Shown: positions 34,650 to 46,248 of the stretch, in pieces
How the letters are laid out: every line of letters begins with the position of its first letter
Position numbering within the stretch: position 1 is the first letter of the stretch
Assembly (NCBI GenBank): GCA_043228905.1
Contig: JBHGNT010000017.1
Location: 8,184,001 to 8,248,000 of the forward strand
Source: Azolla caroliniana
Lineage: Eukaryota; Polypodiophyta
Length of the DNA: 64,000 nucleotides
Reading direction: 5' to 3'
Position numbers and translations under genes: made by a program
The notes under the pieces: model-generated
Told to the model about the DNA's origin: nothing
The model's input: only the letters and a program-made list of their open reading frames with translations
The model's database searches: none

Positions 34650-34741
34650 CTTCAAGAGATTTGAACACCCTATGTACTCTCTATTGTTCGACTTTCAACG
34701 GCAACATGCACCTGAGCGGAATCGGTGCACCGGAGCGTAGG
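34650..34741. other. Junction sequence with an A-family LTR snippet
   Basis: The phrase cctatgtactctctattgtt (34670-34689) also occurs in the A3 LTR (62965-62984). A degenerate copy of the B-LTR tandem unit follows (about 34713-34741). This is scar tissue between C and B. Confidence 0.5.
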
Positions 34742-35358
34742 AACCGTCCACAAGCGGAATTGGTGCACCGGAGCGTAGGAACCGGCTCTTCATGCACGTA
34801 CGGCTTATGTTGTACATAGAAGATCCTAGGTAGGTAGATTCGGTAGGTAGGAAGTTAATGGGAAACGGCTCCTTCCTTGCCTATAAAAGGAGGGAGACGA
34901 GGAAGGGGGAACGGATCGCGGAATCAGAGAGGACGAAGTGCTGTCGGGTTGTCGGTCGAAGGCTTCTCTCTTTTCAATACTCCGTAGCTTCTTTCTGTGC
35001 AGGATTTCAGGAGGCTCGCGCTGCTCTGAGGAATGCCCGAGTGCTTCCGGCAGCACCTCCAACCTACTTCTTTCCTTTTGAGCGTTTACGAACAGGCATC
35101 GGCATCTGTTCGCCGGCCTGTTTGGTTGTAACTGACTTCGTGCTTCTTGTTGTTTGTCTCTGTTAATATATACATACATACTTTTGTGCCTCTCTGTGTT
35201 GGTTTCCTCGCTCGCGTCTTCGTGTCGAAGGGCCGTGTCCTTGTGGATCTACGCTCGCACGTAGTGGGTCCCTTCCCTTCTCCTTTCTCTCTTGCTCTTC
35301 GGTACAAGACCCCCGAGGTCCCGCCTCATTCCACGCATCCGCGAGGAATACCTCGACA
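34742..35358 (+). repeat. 5' LTR of B (first about 12 bases replaced)
   Basis: It matches the 3' LTR from aaccgtccac onward and ends CTCGACA. The TGTCG start present in the 3' copy is missing; instead a partly duplicated segment (ggtgcaccggagcgtagg twice) precedes it. TATAAAAG lies at 34882-34889. Confidence 0.85.
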
Positions 35359-35361
35359 TCT

Positions 35362-35379
35362 TGGTGAACCCGACGTGAA
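35362..35379 (+). other. Candidate primer-binding site of B
   Basis: TGGTGAACCCGACGTGAA, three bases after the LTR. The identical 18-mer follows the 5' LTRs of J and K. I could not assign the matching tRNA. Confidence 0.65.
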
Positions 35380-35401
35380 AGAGGCGGCAGAAGAGCAGAA
35401 G

Positions 35402-37528
35402 ATGAAGGGGTCGGATCTTGCGGAGGCCATGGCTTCGGCCATGGATCGGATATTGAGCGCGCGCGAGGGCACCGGCGCCCTCGACAGAGCCATTGAGGTG
35501 GTCGTCGGTACGATCGGCCGATTCAGCGGAAAGGATGCTACGAAGTATTTGGCGTCCTACGGGGCAGAAATGTTGATGCGGGACATTCCGGAAGAGAGGC
35601 GTCTTGCCGGGTTCCCTCGAGTGGCGATGCCGAGCATCCATGCGGAGGTGCTCGAGGTACGGGCAGAGAGCTGTACCTGGGAGGAATTCGAAGGCCGACT
35701 CCTAGAAAAATACGGGCTGGACGACGCGCTCCGGCTTTCGAAACGGGACTTCATGGAATGGGTGGAGTCCCCCGGCAAGGGAAGAAACGTGTCGGCACTC
35801 CTCCGGGAGTTTGAGGAACGCTTTGCGCGCCTTTCGGCGCTTGACCGAACCGTTTTGGATACGAGCCGGGTCCTACTGTTCGTCAAGTTGGTGGACGAGC
35901 GGGATCGGGATCAAGTCGGCTCCTTGCTAGAAACCGAAGACGGGCTGACGACCGACTGGGCTGCGGTTAAGAGAGTCTGTGGCCGTTTCGACAAACGGCG
36001 AGAATGGGCTGACAACGGGGCGACCGAAGCGGGCTCTGTCACAGCAAGGAGGCTTGAACCGACACCACAAGGGCGAAGGGCAGAGACCCGGGAGTGGCTC
36101 GAAACCGGTTCGGCTTCGACCAGCATGGTCAATGACTCGTCCGGAGGAGCAGTGCTGGAGGAGTTGACGCGGGCGATAAAGGATCTCTAGATCGCCCAGA
36201 CTCGAAGGGAAGGCGGCGAACCGGCTCATGACCGACGACCGGCAGTAGGGAACAGGTGCATGTGGTGCGACGAGGTCGGCCACATTCGGAAGGACTGCGG
36301 CGATTTCGCAGAGGCGTTGAGGAACCGGGTGGTGTACCTGTGGGAAGGCCGGGTGCATGCCGGCGATACCAGAAGGGCCCTAAACCGAAACGACGGGCGA
36401 GGAGGTATGAAGAGACTGATGGAAGAGGTAGTGGCCCGACACGTGGAGGCCATCCACTACTCGGCGTCGGCCGGTATTCGGGTCGGGGACAGCGAGGCCC
36501 GAAAGGAGAGCAAAGACGGATTCTGATCGGCAATGCTGGAAGGCCTCGCCGGCGCACGACTGAGGGAAGATGAAGCGGACCGCGCTGAGAGACGGGTCTG
36601 GGAAATAACCGGGTGGAGCGACCTGGTCGAGGAGAAGACGGGCTTCGTAGAAGCCGCCTGCCAGAACTACGAGGCTCTGGTGGAAGACAAACGAGTGGGG
36701 AAAGCCGGAGCGGCCGGGCCCTCACAACGATACGAGACCCGATTCGGGCAACGACGGAACGATGTCGGTGGGTCCAGCGCGCAAGATAACCCCAGGAAGG
36801 GCGGATACCGACTGGGGACGGAAATAGAAAAGACCACGAACCTACGAAAGGTCCTAGAAGAGCGGATCCTCGACAGCAAAGTGGAGCTGTCATTGCGGGA
36901 GGTGCTAGGGATTGCTAAGAAGGAGTTCCACGACTCCATTGTGGACTTGGTGAAGCGGAAGAGGCTGTCGACGGAGACAGAACCGGAGAGACCGGTGGAG
37001 GTGCGGGTGACGCACATCGACGACTTGGCGCTGGAAGATGAGTGGGCGGAGAGCCACTATTCGAGGCCACACTGGGCCCGAGCGACCACGGAGACCCCGG
37101 TAAAGATCGGAGATGTTCAGGAACCGGTGGTGGCATTGGTGGACCACGGTTCGGAAATAAACCTGATGTCCATGGACTTCTATAAGAAGGGAAAGTGGCA
37201 GATCAACACCAAGCACGGGTGGAAGATACGGGCGGCGACGCGCGCCACCGAGGAACTGCATGGGGCCTGCCCGAACGTGCGAGTCAAGATCGGCGACGTC
37301 GAGATTGACCAGCACTTCTTCGTACAGGAGACGTCCTCGCACCCGGTTATATTAGGGGAACCATACATCACGGCGGCGCGGATGGAGACCAAGGTGCTGG
37401 ACAACGGTTCGGCCTACGCGAGGGTCAAAAGCCAGGACGGGCGCCATTCGGTCCAATTTCTGACGGTGCGACCGAACCACGAGCGAAACCGCGAATCCCT
37501 CGGTGGCGAGAACCGGGAGGATTTTTAG
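35402..37528 (+). pseudogene. Gag-protease frame of B with two in-frame stops
   Basis: ATG 35402 opens a frame broken by TAG 36188-36190 and TGA 36524-36526 and ending at TAG 37526-37528. The N-terminal gag fold (about residues 30-220) has FSGKDATKYLASYGAEML and EERFARLSALDR. A zinc knuckle CMWCDEVGHIRKDC lies at 36257-36298. After the second stop come a helical linker and a retropepsin-like part with VVALVDHGSEINLMSMDF (37129-37182); the active motif is DHGS rather than D-T/S-G-A. Both internal stops look like single transitions from sense codons, judging by the aligned J sequence. The polymerase lies in another frame downstream. Confidence 0.88.
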
Positions 37529-37728
37529 AGAGGGCTGCCAAGGCGTGGGGCCGAGACAGTCCGGACACTCGGGAAAGACCCCACAGCTGTACGATAGGTA
37601 AAAAATTTTGCTTCTCCAACAACGGAGGGTGTATGACAGTCGGCATCATTGGCCAAGAAAAGGCAAGGGCGGAAGTGCGACTTTGAGCGTGCGGAGTTCT
37701 CGGCCCGGACGAGGAAATCAGCGGAGCC

Positions 37729-40700
37729 GTGGAGGCGGTCTCCTTCCACGACACCTTGGGAATGCTGAAGAAGGTAGCCGGAGAAGACCTTAACGAAGAC
37801 CGGACGATACCAGTATGTTCCGAAGAGATGTACGAAGTCATCGCGAACTTCAGTCAGGGGCTCGGGTCGGATCGGACGGCCCGAGTTAGCACGAAGTACA
37901 AGACTGTGGACCGGAAGGTAAGGCCAGTCGCGGCACCCTTACCGGAGGGCAGCGAATCCCGAATCAGAGGAGTTGCGTCGGACCCCAGTTTACGAGATCC
38001 GGTCTGCATAGGACACACCTTCACCGACGGGACGCTCCGGGAGCTCAAAATCGGTGGGGGCGGGTTCCTACTGCCGGCGGAAGAAGACCGGTTTCGGAGA
38101 ATGCTCGGAAGGCACGGGAAAGCCTTCACATTCTCACCGGGAGAGATCGGGTGCGTAGACCCGACAATCGTGGAGCCGATGGTGATATTCACGGTACCGC
38201 ATGTGCCGTGGAATCTCAAGCCGATTCCAGTACCGAGAGCTCACATCCCGAAGTTGATGGAGCTATTGAGGCAGAAAGTCGACATGGGCATTCTCGAACC
38301 GTCAAGTGCCCCATACTCGAACCGATGGTTTACTGTACCAAAGAAAAACGGAACATTGCGCTTCATTCAAGACCTGCAGCCGGTCAACAGAGTTCCCATT
38401 CGGAACGCAGGAATCGGACCGACCATAGACGAGTTTGTGGAGGCCTTCGCCGGAAGGTCGATTTATTCGGTCGGTGATCTGTACTCGGGGTACGACCAGT
38501 TCTAGCTAGCCGTGGAGAGCAGAGACATTACGACGATGCGAACTCCCCTCGGCCTAGTGCGAATGTGTACCCTGCCACAAGGAGGGACCAACTCGGTGGC
38601 CCACATGGTAAATGCAATGAACAAGGTACTGAGGGATTGCATCCCAGACGTCACCATGCCATTTCTAGACGACATCCCGATAAAGGGGTGCCCGGTGGAA
38701 GAGAAGGACGAGACACTCGGGCCGGACGGATGCCGGCGATTCGTGGCAACACACATCGACGACTGTGAGAGGGTGCTACGAAGGCTAGAGGGTGCGAGGC
38801 TCACCTTCTCCGGGGAGAAATCGGCCTTCGGGCAATCAGAAATCCTGGTGGTCGAACACCTATGTGGACCATATGGCCGGAAGCCGTCTCCGGCAAAGGT
38901 AGAAGCCATCTCTGCGATGAAGACCGACTGTAGCTCGGTTACGGAAGTTCGGAGGTTCCTGGGGGCATGCGCATTCTACCACATATGGATCCCGCATTAC
39001 GCCCACGTTGCGGAACCGCTATACGGGTTGCTGAAGAAGGGACGAAAATTCGAGTGGCGGGACGAGCACACGGAGTCGGTCCGGAAGCTGAAGGAAGCTC
39101 TTGCGGCAGCACCGGCGCTCCGGAAGGCTGTCTACGAGAAGGGTACCCCGGTATACATAACGGTGGATACGAGTCCGACCGGGATCGGATGGGTCGTCAA
39201 CCAAGAAGACGAGGACGACATTCGGGTCCCGATCCGATTCGGCGCAAAGGTCCTCAGTGAGCGATAGCGAGGGTACTCCCAGGTTAAACGCGAACTTTGG
39301 GGTATCGTTTCGGCAGTAAAGGCCGACAAAGACTACCTGATCGGGACAGAAGTGATTATCGAGACGGATTGCCTGCCAATTCTCGGCATGGTCTCCGGAT
39401 GTGCGACACTGGACCTGACGATGCTCAGGTGGATAGCGTACATCAAGTCCCTGAACCCGGAAATACAACACATTTCCGGAAAAGACAACGCCATGGCCGA
39501 CATGCTTTCGAGGGCGAGGTTTGATGACGAGGGCGGCATGGTTTCGGAGGACGAAGAAGTCGGCGTGGACTTCTTCGAGGCGGCGTACGTGACGACCGAT
39601 GGGGCGAGCACTCCGGCACTTAACGGCTTCAACGAGAGCAAGTACGACGGCGAGTGGCTACGGATCGGTGGGTTTTTGAGGACAATGACGCCGGATGCGT
39701 CATGGATGAGGGACGAGGCCAACCGGATCCGGAAGAAAGCATACCGATTCTTTCTCCGGGACGGATACTTATGGAAGCACCCGAAGAAGAGGAGCGGCGT
39801 CCCGCTCCGGGTGGTGGCGACGAAGGAAGAACATGAGGAGCTGCTGACAGCCTACCATGACAACCCTTGGGTTGGACACCGTGGAACATGGGCCACGTTC
39901 GAGAAGATGAAAGGGAAGTACTGGTGGCCGGGACTGTACCGGGACGTGCATCGGTTCGTGACAACTTGCGAGAGCTGTCAGATGCACTCCATCGTCCAAC
40001 ATCGGGACGAGCTTCACCCTACGTACCCTCCAACCATCCACTTCAAATGGATGGTAGATCTGGTGACGATGCCGATGGGAGTAGGACAGATGCGGTATCT
40101 GGTCCTGGCTCGGGAAGATCTGACGAACCAGGTGGAAGGCCGAGCCCTTCAGAACAAAACGACCGCGGCCGTATGTCGGTTCCTGATCGAGGACGTGATA
40201 TGTCGGTACGGGTGCGTCGGGAAGATCGTGGCTGATCGCGGGGAGTTGGACGCCGAAGAGACTGAGGAGCTGTTCGACCGGCTAGGAGTCAAGCTCTCGC
40301 TTACCACTGCGTACAATCCGGAGGCGAACGGGAAGGTGGAGTGCGGACACGGACCGATCGTCAAGGCGTTAGTTCGGGCATGCGAAGGTCAAGTCGGGAA
40401 CTGGCCGCGACTGTTGCCTTACGCGTTGTGGGCGGACCGAACTACGCACAGTTCGGTAACCGGATTCATGCCGGCAGAGCTCATGTTTGGGCAGAAGCCG
40501 ATCATGCCGATGGAACGTACGATCTCCTCATGGGCAACCGTGGACTGGAAAGATGAGATGAGCCGGGAGGAACTGTTGGCGGCGCGCATACGACAGCTCG
40601 AGCGAAGACCGGAGGACGTGGAGCAGGCTGCGGGAAAGCTTCGGGTGGCAAGGACGAGAAACAAAGCCCAGTTCGACCGGACGCACCGGCTCCGACCAAA

Positions 40701-40992
40701 GAAGATCGAGGAAGGCGACTGGGTGCTAGTCTACGACAACAGCCTCGACAACCAGCACCGAGCGACATGGAAGTTCGCAAGAAGGTGGTTCGAGCCTTAC
40801 GTGGTCCAAAGTGCCAACGACAACGGGACGTACCATATGGCGGAACTCGACGGCACGAGAATGCCGATACCGGTAGCTGGGAAGCGGATCAAAGCGTTCA
40901 AGAAGCGTCACGGCGACGAGCCGGATCCGGTTAACCTGGACCGCGACGACGAACGATCCGAAACCGAGGAAGAACCGACGGGCGGGGAATGA
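37729..40992 (+). pseudogene. RT-RNase H-integrase frame of B with two in-frame stops
   Basis: This frame differs from the gag-protease frame. TAG stops occur at 38503-38505 and 39265-39267; the frame ends at TGA 40990-40992. RT: SAPYSNRWFTVPKKNGTLRF, then the catalytic box FLDDIPIKG (38669-38695), where most plant gypsy elements have YVDD or YIDD. A charged insert follows before VHLTFSG-like GARLTFSGEKS. RNase H: YITVDTSPTGIGWVVNQ, IETDCLPI, NAMADMLSR. Integrase: HHCC zinc region ending CESCQMH, core with MVDLVTMP, KIVADRGELDA and NPEANGKVECGHG, then a GPF/Y-like module (RRWFEPYVVQSANDNGTYHMAELDG). No chromodomain is visible. The true start is unclear; the frame is open upstream without an ATG. 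Confidence 0.88.
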
Positions 40993-41053
40993 AGGCTGGA
41001 CCGGTTTTCTCCGTCCCAACTCAATTTGGCGCATGCCAGTGGATGCTCGGTTA

Positions 41054-41065
41054 GGTGGGGGCGGA
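41054..41065 (+). other. Polypurine tract of B
   Basis: GGTGGGGGCGGA directly before the 3' LTR. J has the closely similar GGTGGGGGTGGA. Confidence 0.8.
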
Positions 41066-41694
41066 TGTCGTGAAGAAAACCGTCCACAAGCGGAATTGGT
41101 GCACCGGAGCGTAGGAACCGGCTCTTCATGCACGTACGGCTTATGTTGTACATAGAAGATCCTAGGTAGGTAGATTCGGTAGGTAGGAAGTTAATGGGAA
41201 ACGGCTCCTTCCTTGCCTATAAAAGGAGGGAGACGAGGAGGGGGGAACGGATCACGGAATCAGAGAGGACAAAGTGTTGTCGGGTTGTCGGTCGAATGCT
41301 TCTCTCTCTTCAATACTCCGTAGCTTCTTTCTGTTCAGGGTTTCGGGAGGCTCGCGCTGCTCTGAGGAATGCCCGAGTGCTTCCGGCAGCACCTCCAACC
41401 TACTGCTTTCCTTTTGAGCGTTTACGAACAGGCATTGGCATCTGTTCGCCGGCCTGTTCAGTTGTAACCGACTTCGTGCTTCTTGTTGTTTGTCTCTGTT
41501 AATATATACATACATACTTTCGTGCCTCTCTGTGTTGGTTTCCCCGCTCGCGTCTTCGTGTCGAAGGGCCGTGTCCCTGTGGATCTACGCTCGCACGTAG
41601 TGGGTCCCTTCCCTTCTCCTTTCTCTCTTGCTCTTCGGTACAAGACCCCCGAGGTCCCGCCTCATTCCACGCATCCGCGAGGAATACCTCGACA
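41066..41694 (+). repeat. 3' LTR of B
   Basis: TGTCGTGAAGA ... CCTCGACA, 629 bp. TATAAAA lies at 41218-41224. It is highly similar to the 5' LTR over about 600 bases with scattered substitutions. Confidence 0.92.
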
Positions 41695-41798
41695 ACGTCT
41701 CCTATGCCGACAATTCGGCACGCGCCGTCATTCCCCATCCGAACACAACCGTGATCTCCGGCTCTATAGGATGAGAAGCACTTCCGATCGGGGGTCAA
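41695..41798 (-). pseudogene. A-family copia protease fragment
   Basis: The minus strand matches the A2 segment downstream of the protease motif (FSSYSTGDHGCVRMGNEG region, about 43645-43735). It is a 104-base remnant cut by B on the left (at ACGT) and by the LTR of M on the right. Confidence 0.75.
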
Positions 41799-42017
41799 TG
41801 TCATGAACACATGACCATTATGGCGTCACCCGAACTTGAACCTCGAACCTTGTAATCCATAATTGAAAACCTGAACCATTAAGATAGCTTATTGTCATCT
41901 GAGAGGATAATATATAAAAGCTACTTTTTGTATTACATTGATTATTGTAAAAACTCTAGAACATTCTAGGTCTAGAACAATCTAGAACATTATAGAAATC
42001 TCTAAGTTATTCTATAG
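41799..42017 (+). repeat. Left half of the M LTR
   Basis: It starts TGTCATGAACAC and is cut at 42017 by A2. The other half (46249-46451) ends TTCTGACA, giving matching TGTCA...TGACA ends. No second LTR is in the window, so the call rests on these ends and on the following gag. Confidence 0.6.
41956..41997 (+). promoter_or_regulatory. Heat-shock-element-like cluster in U3 of M
   Basis: CTAGAACATTCTAGG is followed by two more TCTAGAAC units and TATAGAA. It contains GAA-nn-TTC plus repeated TCTAGAA spacing, as in plant heat-shock elements. Sequence resemblance only. Confidence 0.35.
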
Positions 42018-42653
42018 TGTTGGGAGACAGGTCCCTCAGGATGGGAAGGGAGAAGAACAGTGCCGATGAACAAACTCGGCCGAGGCCGAAACCGGATGAC
42101 GAGTACCTGACTACGGAGAGCCGGATGGTGCAGACCCGGTGAAGACTGGATGAGGAGTACCCGGCTACGGAGAGCCGGATGGTGCAAACCCGGTGAGAAC
42201 CGGATGAGGAGTACCCGGCTACGGAGAGCCGGATGGTGCAAACCCGGTGAGAAATGCTATATTTGTAAATATGTTTCTGAGAGTCCATCATGGCTATATT
42301 TGTAAATAGCTGAAAAGACATATTAGTATAAATATGACTTAGGGCAAACTTTTAGTTGGTGTTGTCATTTTCTTGTTGGTGTAAGAAGAGAGAGAGCGTG
42401 TAACTGTGTACAGAGAGAGAGAGAGAGAACGAGGTCGTTGCCTCCGTGAACTCACTGTTGTACATTCTAACATAGTGATAGTTTGCAGCCTGTGGGCTGC
42501 CGTGGTTTTTCCCTTAGTTTGGGTTTTCCACGTAAACATCTTGTGTACTTTTCTCTCCTTTGTGTTGTGTCTTCACCTTTCCCGTTTTCTGCGTATGATT
42601 CTAAGCTCGGTTGTGGCTGAGTGTTGCGCATAACGAGCGTTTAGTTCTCGTCA
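42018..42653 (+). repeat. 5' LTR of A2
   Basis: TGTTGGGAGACAGG ... TTCTCGTCA. It carries a 3 x 54-bp minisatellite (42092-42253), TATAAATA at 42327-42334 followed by TTAGGGCAAA, and a GA run (42411-42428). Confidence 0.92.
42092..42253 (+). repeat. Three-copy 54-bp minisatellite in U3 of A2
   Basis: Three units of exactly 54 bases, each with ccggatga, gagtacc and gagagccggatggtgca. The last two copies are nearly identical. Confidence 0.9.
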
Positions 42654-42655
42654 AG

Positions 42656-42667
42656 TGGTATCATAGC
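42656..42667 (+). other. Primer-binding site of A2
   Basis: TGGTATCATAGC, one base from the canonical tRNA-Met PBS. Confidence 0.8.
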
Positions 42668-42682
42668 AAAACGACACAGAAA

Positions 42683-45600
42683 ATGGACGATTCGTTGGGA
42701 GGCATGTTCAAGCTCACCGGCTCCAACTATTTAGTGTGGAAGTCGAAGATGAGGGACATGCTCGTGGTTAAAGACCTCTGGCTGCCAGTTCAGTTCGAGG
42801 ACAAGAGACCGGACAAAATAGACGCCGCGATATGGGAGGTAATGCACATGAAGACAACGGCGTACATACGGTGCTTCATCGACATGAGCCTATACAACAA
42901 CTTCAATGAAGAGAGCAAGGCTCATGAGCTCTGGGAGAAGATCAGCATAATGTTTCAAAACAAAAATGTTGTTAATCAGGTTTCGGTATTTCGGAAGCTA
43001 GTAAGACTCCGGTACCAAGACGGCTCCAGCATGGCAGAGCACATGAATGCCTTCCACGGGCTGATACACCAGGCAACGTCATTGGAAGTACCTTTCGCCG
43101 ACGAGGTACTAGCACTACTCCTGCTCGGTTCCCTCCCGAATAGCTGGGAGACGTTGGTTGTCACTTTGGGCAACGCCGGGCCGGAAGGAAAGCGGTTATC
43201 CCTAGCAAGAGTAAAGTCGAGCTTGCTAGATGAGAAAGCGCGTCGGAAAGATAAAGATACGAGCTCCGACTCCAAAGCGCTCCTTACCGAATCGGAACGC
43301 GGAAGACAAAGAAACCGTAGTCCCCAGAACCGGGAAAAGTCGGGGACACGGTCAAAGTCAAGGGGGAGACCTACTTGCTTCTATTGCGGAAAGCCGGGAC
43401 ACTTCCAGAAGAACTGTCGACATTTCTGAAAGGACAAGGAAACCGACGGTACCGATTCGAAGCGGATACCAGACCGGAACGGTAAAGACCGGAGGGGAAC
43501 GGACCGGAAGGGGACGACGGCAATCGCGGCAAGTGAAGAAGAGTTGATGCTCATCACCGAGGAGAGTGAGATAAACCTTGCCGGCGACGAGATGACCTGG
43601 GTGGTAGACTCCGAAGCGTCGTTCCACCTTACCCCGGACCGGAAATGCTTCTCATCCTACTCAACCGGTGATCACGGCTGTGTCCGGATGGGGAATGAAG
43701 GTACATGCCGAATTGTCGGCATAGGAGACGTGTGGTTGTCAACACCAACCGGATGCAAGTTGTTGCTGAAGGATGTTCGACACGTTCCGGAGGTTCGACT
43801 AAACCTGATATTAGCCGGTTGGCTAGATGATGAAGGCCTCACGGGTAGCATCCAGAACGGTGTCATGAAGTTCAGCAAAGGGAGCCTGATTGTGGCTCGG
43901 GCCCGGAAGGTAAACACGTTGTACCTCATGAATGCCTGGTTATGTCCGGAGGAAGTGAACGTGGCATCCAACACTGCCGGTGAGTTGTGGCACAAAAGGT
44001 TGTGTCACATGAGTGAGAAGGGGATGAAGAGGCTTGCAGACGACAACCTCATTCCAGTGAAGAACGTGCACTTGGAGAAGTGCACTGATTGTCTAGCCGG
44101 TAAGCAAAACCGGACCTCCTTCCGATCAAGGCCACCGATGAGACGTAATGCGCCACTGGAGTTGGTGCATACTGATGTGTGTCAAGTGGACACGAAGTCA
44201 CATGCAGGATCACAGTACTTCGTGATGTTCATAGATGACCACAGCCGGAAGCTGTGGGCCACACCGTTGAAGACGAAGGATCAAGTGTTATCCATCTTCA
44301 AAGAGCTCCACGCGAGAGTGGAAAGAGAAACCGGCCGGAAGCTAAAGGTGGTTCGAGCAGATAACGGAGGAGAATACTGGGGGCAGTTCGAGGAGTACTG
44401 CCGCTCGAAGGGAATCCGGCTTGAATTTACCGTGCCGAAGATGCCGGAACTAAACGGACTGGCCGAGAGGATGAACCGGACCATAATGGAGAGGGTCCGG
44501 AGTATGCTAGCGCATGCAAAACTACCCAAGAAGTTTTGGGCTGAGGCATTGTCGACGACGACATATGTGATAAATAGATCACCCTCAGTACCCTTGGATG
44601 GAGACACGCCACAGAGAGTATGGACCGGTAAGGAAGTATCCTACTAGCATCTGAAGGTGTTCAGGTGTCTCGCGTACGTGCATGTAGCTAAGGACCGGAG
44701 AGGAAAGTTATATCCAAAGACCCGGCCATGCATTTTCCTCGGTTACGGTGACGATGAGTTCGGCTACCGAGTGTGGGACCTGGTCGACAAGAAGGTATTC
44801 CGGAGTCGAGATATTATCTTCATGGAGGACAAGACGCTTGCTGACTGGGAGTCGGAGAAGAAGATAATGAACTCCGAGTCGACCGGTAAGGATAGACTCT
44901 ACAATGAACAGACCCAACCGGCAAGAGACCGGTTAGCACTCGAGGAGCCAGCCGGTTACGGTGAGGATATCGAACCGGCAGAAGAAGAAGTAGAGGAAGC
45001 CGAAACTGGAACCAGCCATGACCCCGAATGGGATTTGGATGAAGAGCAAATAGAGGAGCCGGTTACCGAAGCCCAGAGACGGAGATACCCTCTCAGAGAG
45101 AGAAGGGCCCCCCGGAGATTTCCGGATGTAGAGCATGTGCTGTTAACCGATGAGGGGGAGCCAGAAAGCTTTGAAGAAGGAAAGGATGACACCCACAACC
45201 GAAAATGGTTAAGTGCCATGCAGGACGAGATGGATTCCCCGCATGAGAACCATACGTACGAATTGGTGGAGTTGTCGAAAGGAAAGCGGGCACTTCGAAA
45301 TAAGTGGGTCTACAAGTTGAAACCGGGAGATGCTGGCAACCCCCCGAGATACAAAGCCAGGATCGTGGTGAAGGGGTTCCAACAGAAGAAGGGCGTGGAC
45401 TTCGATGAGATATTTGCCCCGGTAGTAAAGATGACCTCCATCCGGAGGGTGCTGAGTATAGTGATAAGCATGGACCTCGAGGTAGAGCAGCTCGACGTGA
45501 AGACAACATTCCTTCACGACGACCTTGAACAGGAGATCTACATGCAACAACCAGAAGGATTCGTGGAGAAAGGGAAGGAGCACCTGGTATGCCGGTTGAA

Positions 45601-46039
45601 GAAGAGCCTGTACGGACTGAAGCAGGCTCCCTGACAATGGTACCGGAAGTTCGACTCCTTCATGGCCGATCAAGGGTACCACAAGACGCAGGCCGATCAC
45701 TGTGTGTTTGTGAAGAAGTTTGAAGGAGGCGACTTCCTGATACTCCTTCTGTACATGGATGACATGTTGATCGTCGGACGGGACCAAGTCAAAATACAGA
45801 TGCTGAAGAAGGCCCTCAACCGGACCTTCTCAATGAAGGACTTGGGTCCGGCAAGACAGATGCTGGGGATGCATATTATTCGGAACCGGTCAATGAAGCA
45901 ATTGTGGTTGTCATAGGAGAAGTACGTGACAAAGGTGCTTCAGCGGTTCAACATGTCAGATGCGAAACTGGTCGGATTGACACTTCCGGCAAACTACAGG
46001 CTATCCGGTAAGCAAAGCCCGAAGACGAAAGCAGAGAAG
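42683..46039 (+). pseudogene. Copia gag-pol of A2 with four in-frame stops, truncated in RT
   Basis: ATG 42683 opens one frame broken by TGA 43427-43429, TAG 44645-44647, TGA 45632-45634 and TAG 45914-45916, without frameshift. Gag begins MDDSLGGMFKLTGSNY. Zinc knuckle CFYCGKPGHFQKNC (about 43377-43418). Protease WVVDSEASFHLTP, where the glycine of the D-S-G triad is Glu, so the enzyme is probably inactive. Integrase: WHKRLCHMSEKG, CLAGKQNR, VHTDVCQVD, RADNGGEYW, LNGLAERMNRTIMERV. RT: FDEIFAPVVKM, QLDVKTTFLHDDLEQEIY, catalytic box YMDDMLIV (Met in place of the usual Val). The frame ends at the deletion junction. Confidence 0.92.
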
Positions 46040-46243
46040 CACGAGGTCGTTGCCTCCGTGAACTCACTGTTGTACATTCTAACATAGTGATAGTTTGCAG
46101 TTTGTGGGTTGCCGTGGTTTTTCCCTTAGTTTGGGTTTTCTACGTAAACATCCTGTGTACTTTTCTCTCCTTTGTGTTGTGTCTTCACCTTTCCCGTTTT
46201 CTGTGTATGAGTGTTGCGCATAACGAGCGTTTAGTTCTCGTCA
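46040..46243 (+). repeat. Truncated 3' LTR of A2
   Basis: It matches 42427-42653 of the 5' LTR, minus about 22 bases lost between two gtatga/ctga repeats. U3 and the promoter are missing. Confidence 0.92.
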
Positions 46244-46248
46244 TATAG

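Larger units (their letters stand above)
34742..41694 (+). mobile_element. Ty3/gypsy element B (about 7 kb)
   Basis: LTR, PBS-like TGGTGAACCCGACGTGAA, gag with zinc knuckle, protease, RT, RNase H, integrase, polypurine tract, LTR. It is the same lineage as J, with LTR ends TGTCG...CGACA and high pol similarity. The right flank is a minus-strand A-family copia fragment cut at ACGT; the left flank does not match it, so the left end was rearranged. Confidence 0.9.
42018..46243 (+). mobile_element. Ty1/copia element A2 with deleted 3' part (TSD TATAG)
   Basis: TSD TATAG (42013-42017 and 46244-46248) flanks the element. The full 636-bp 5' LTR, PBS, gag-pol up to the RT thumb, and only the last 204 bases of the 3' LTR are present. 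RNase H, the purine tract and the 3' U3 were lost in one internal deletion at about 46040. It is inserted in the LTR of M. Confidence 0.93.
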
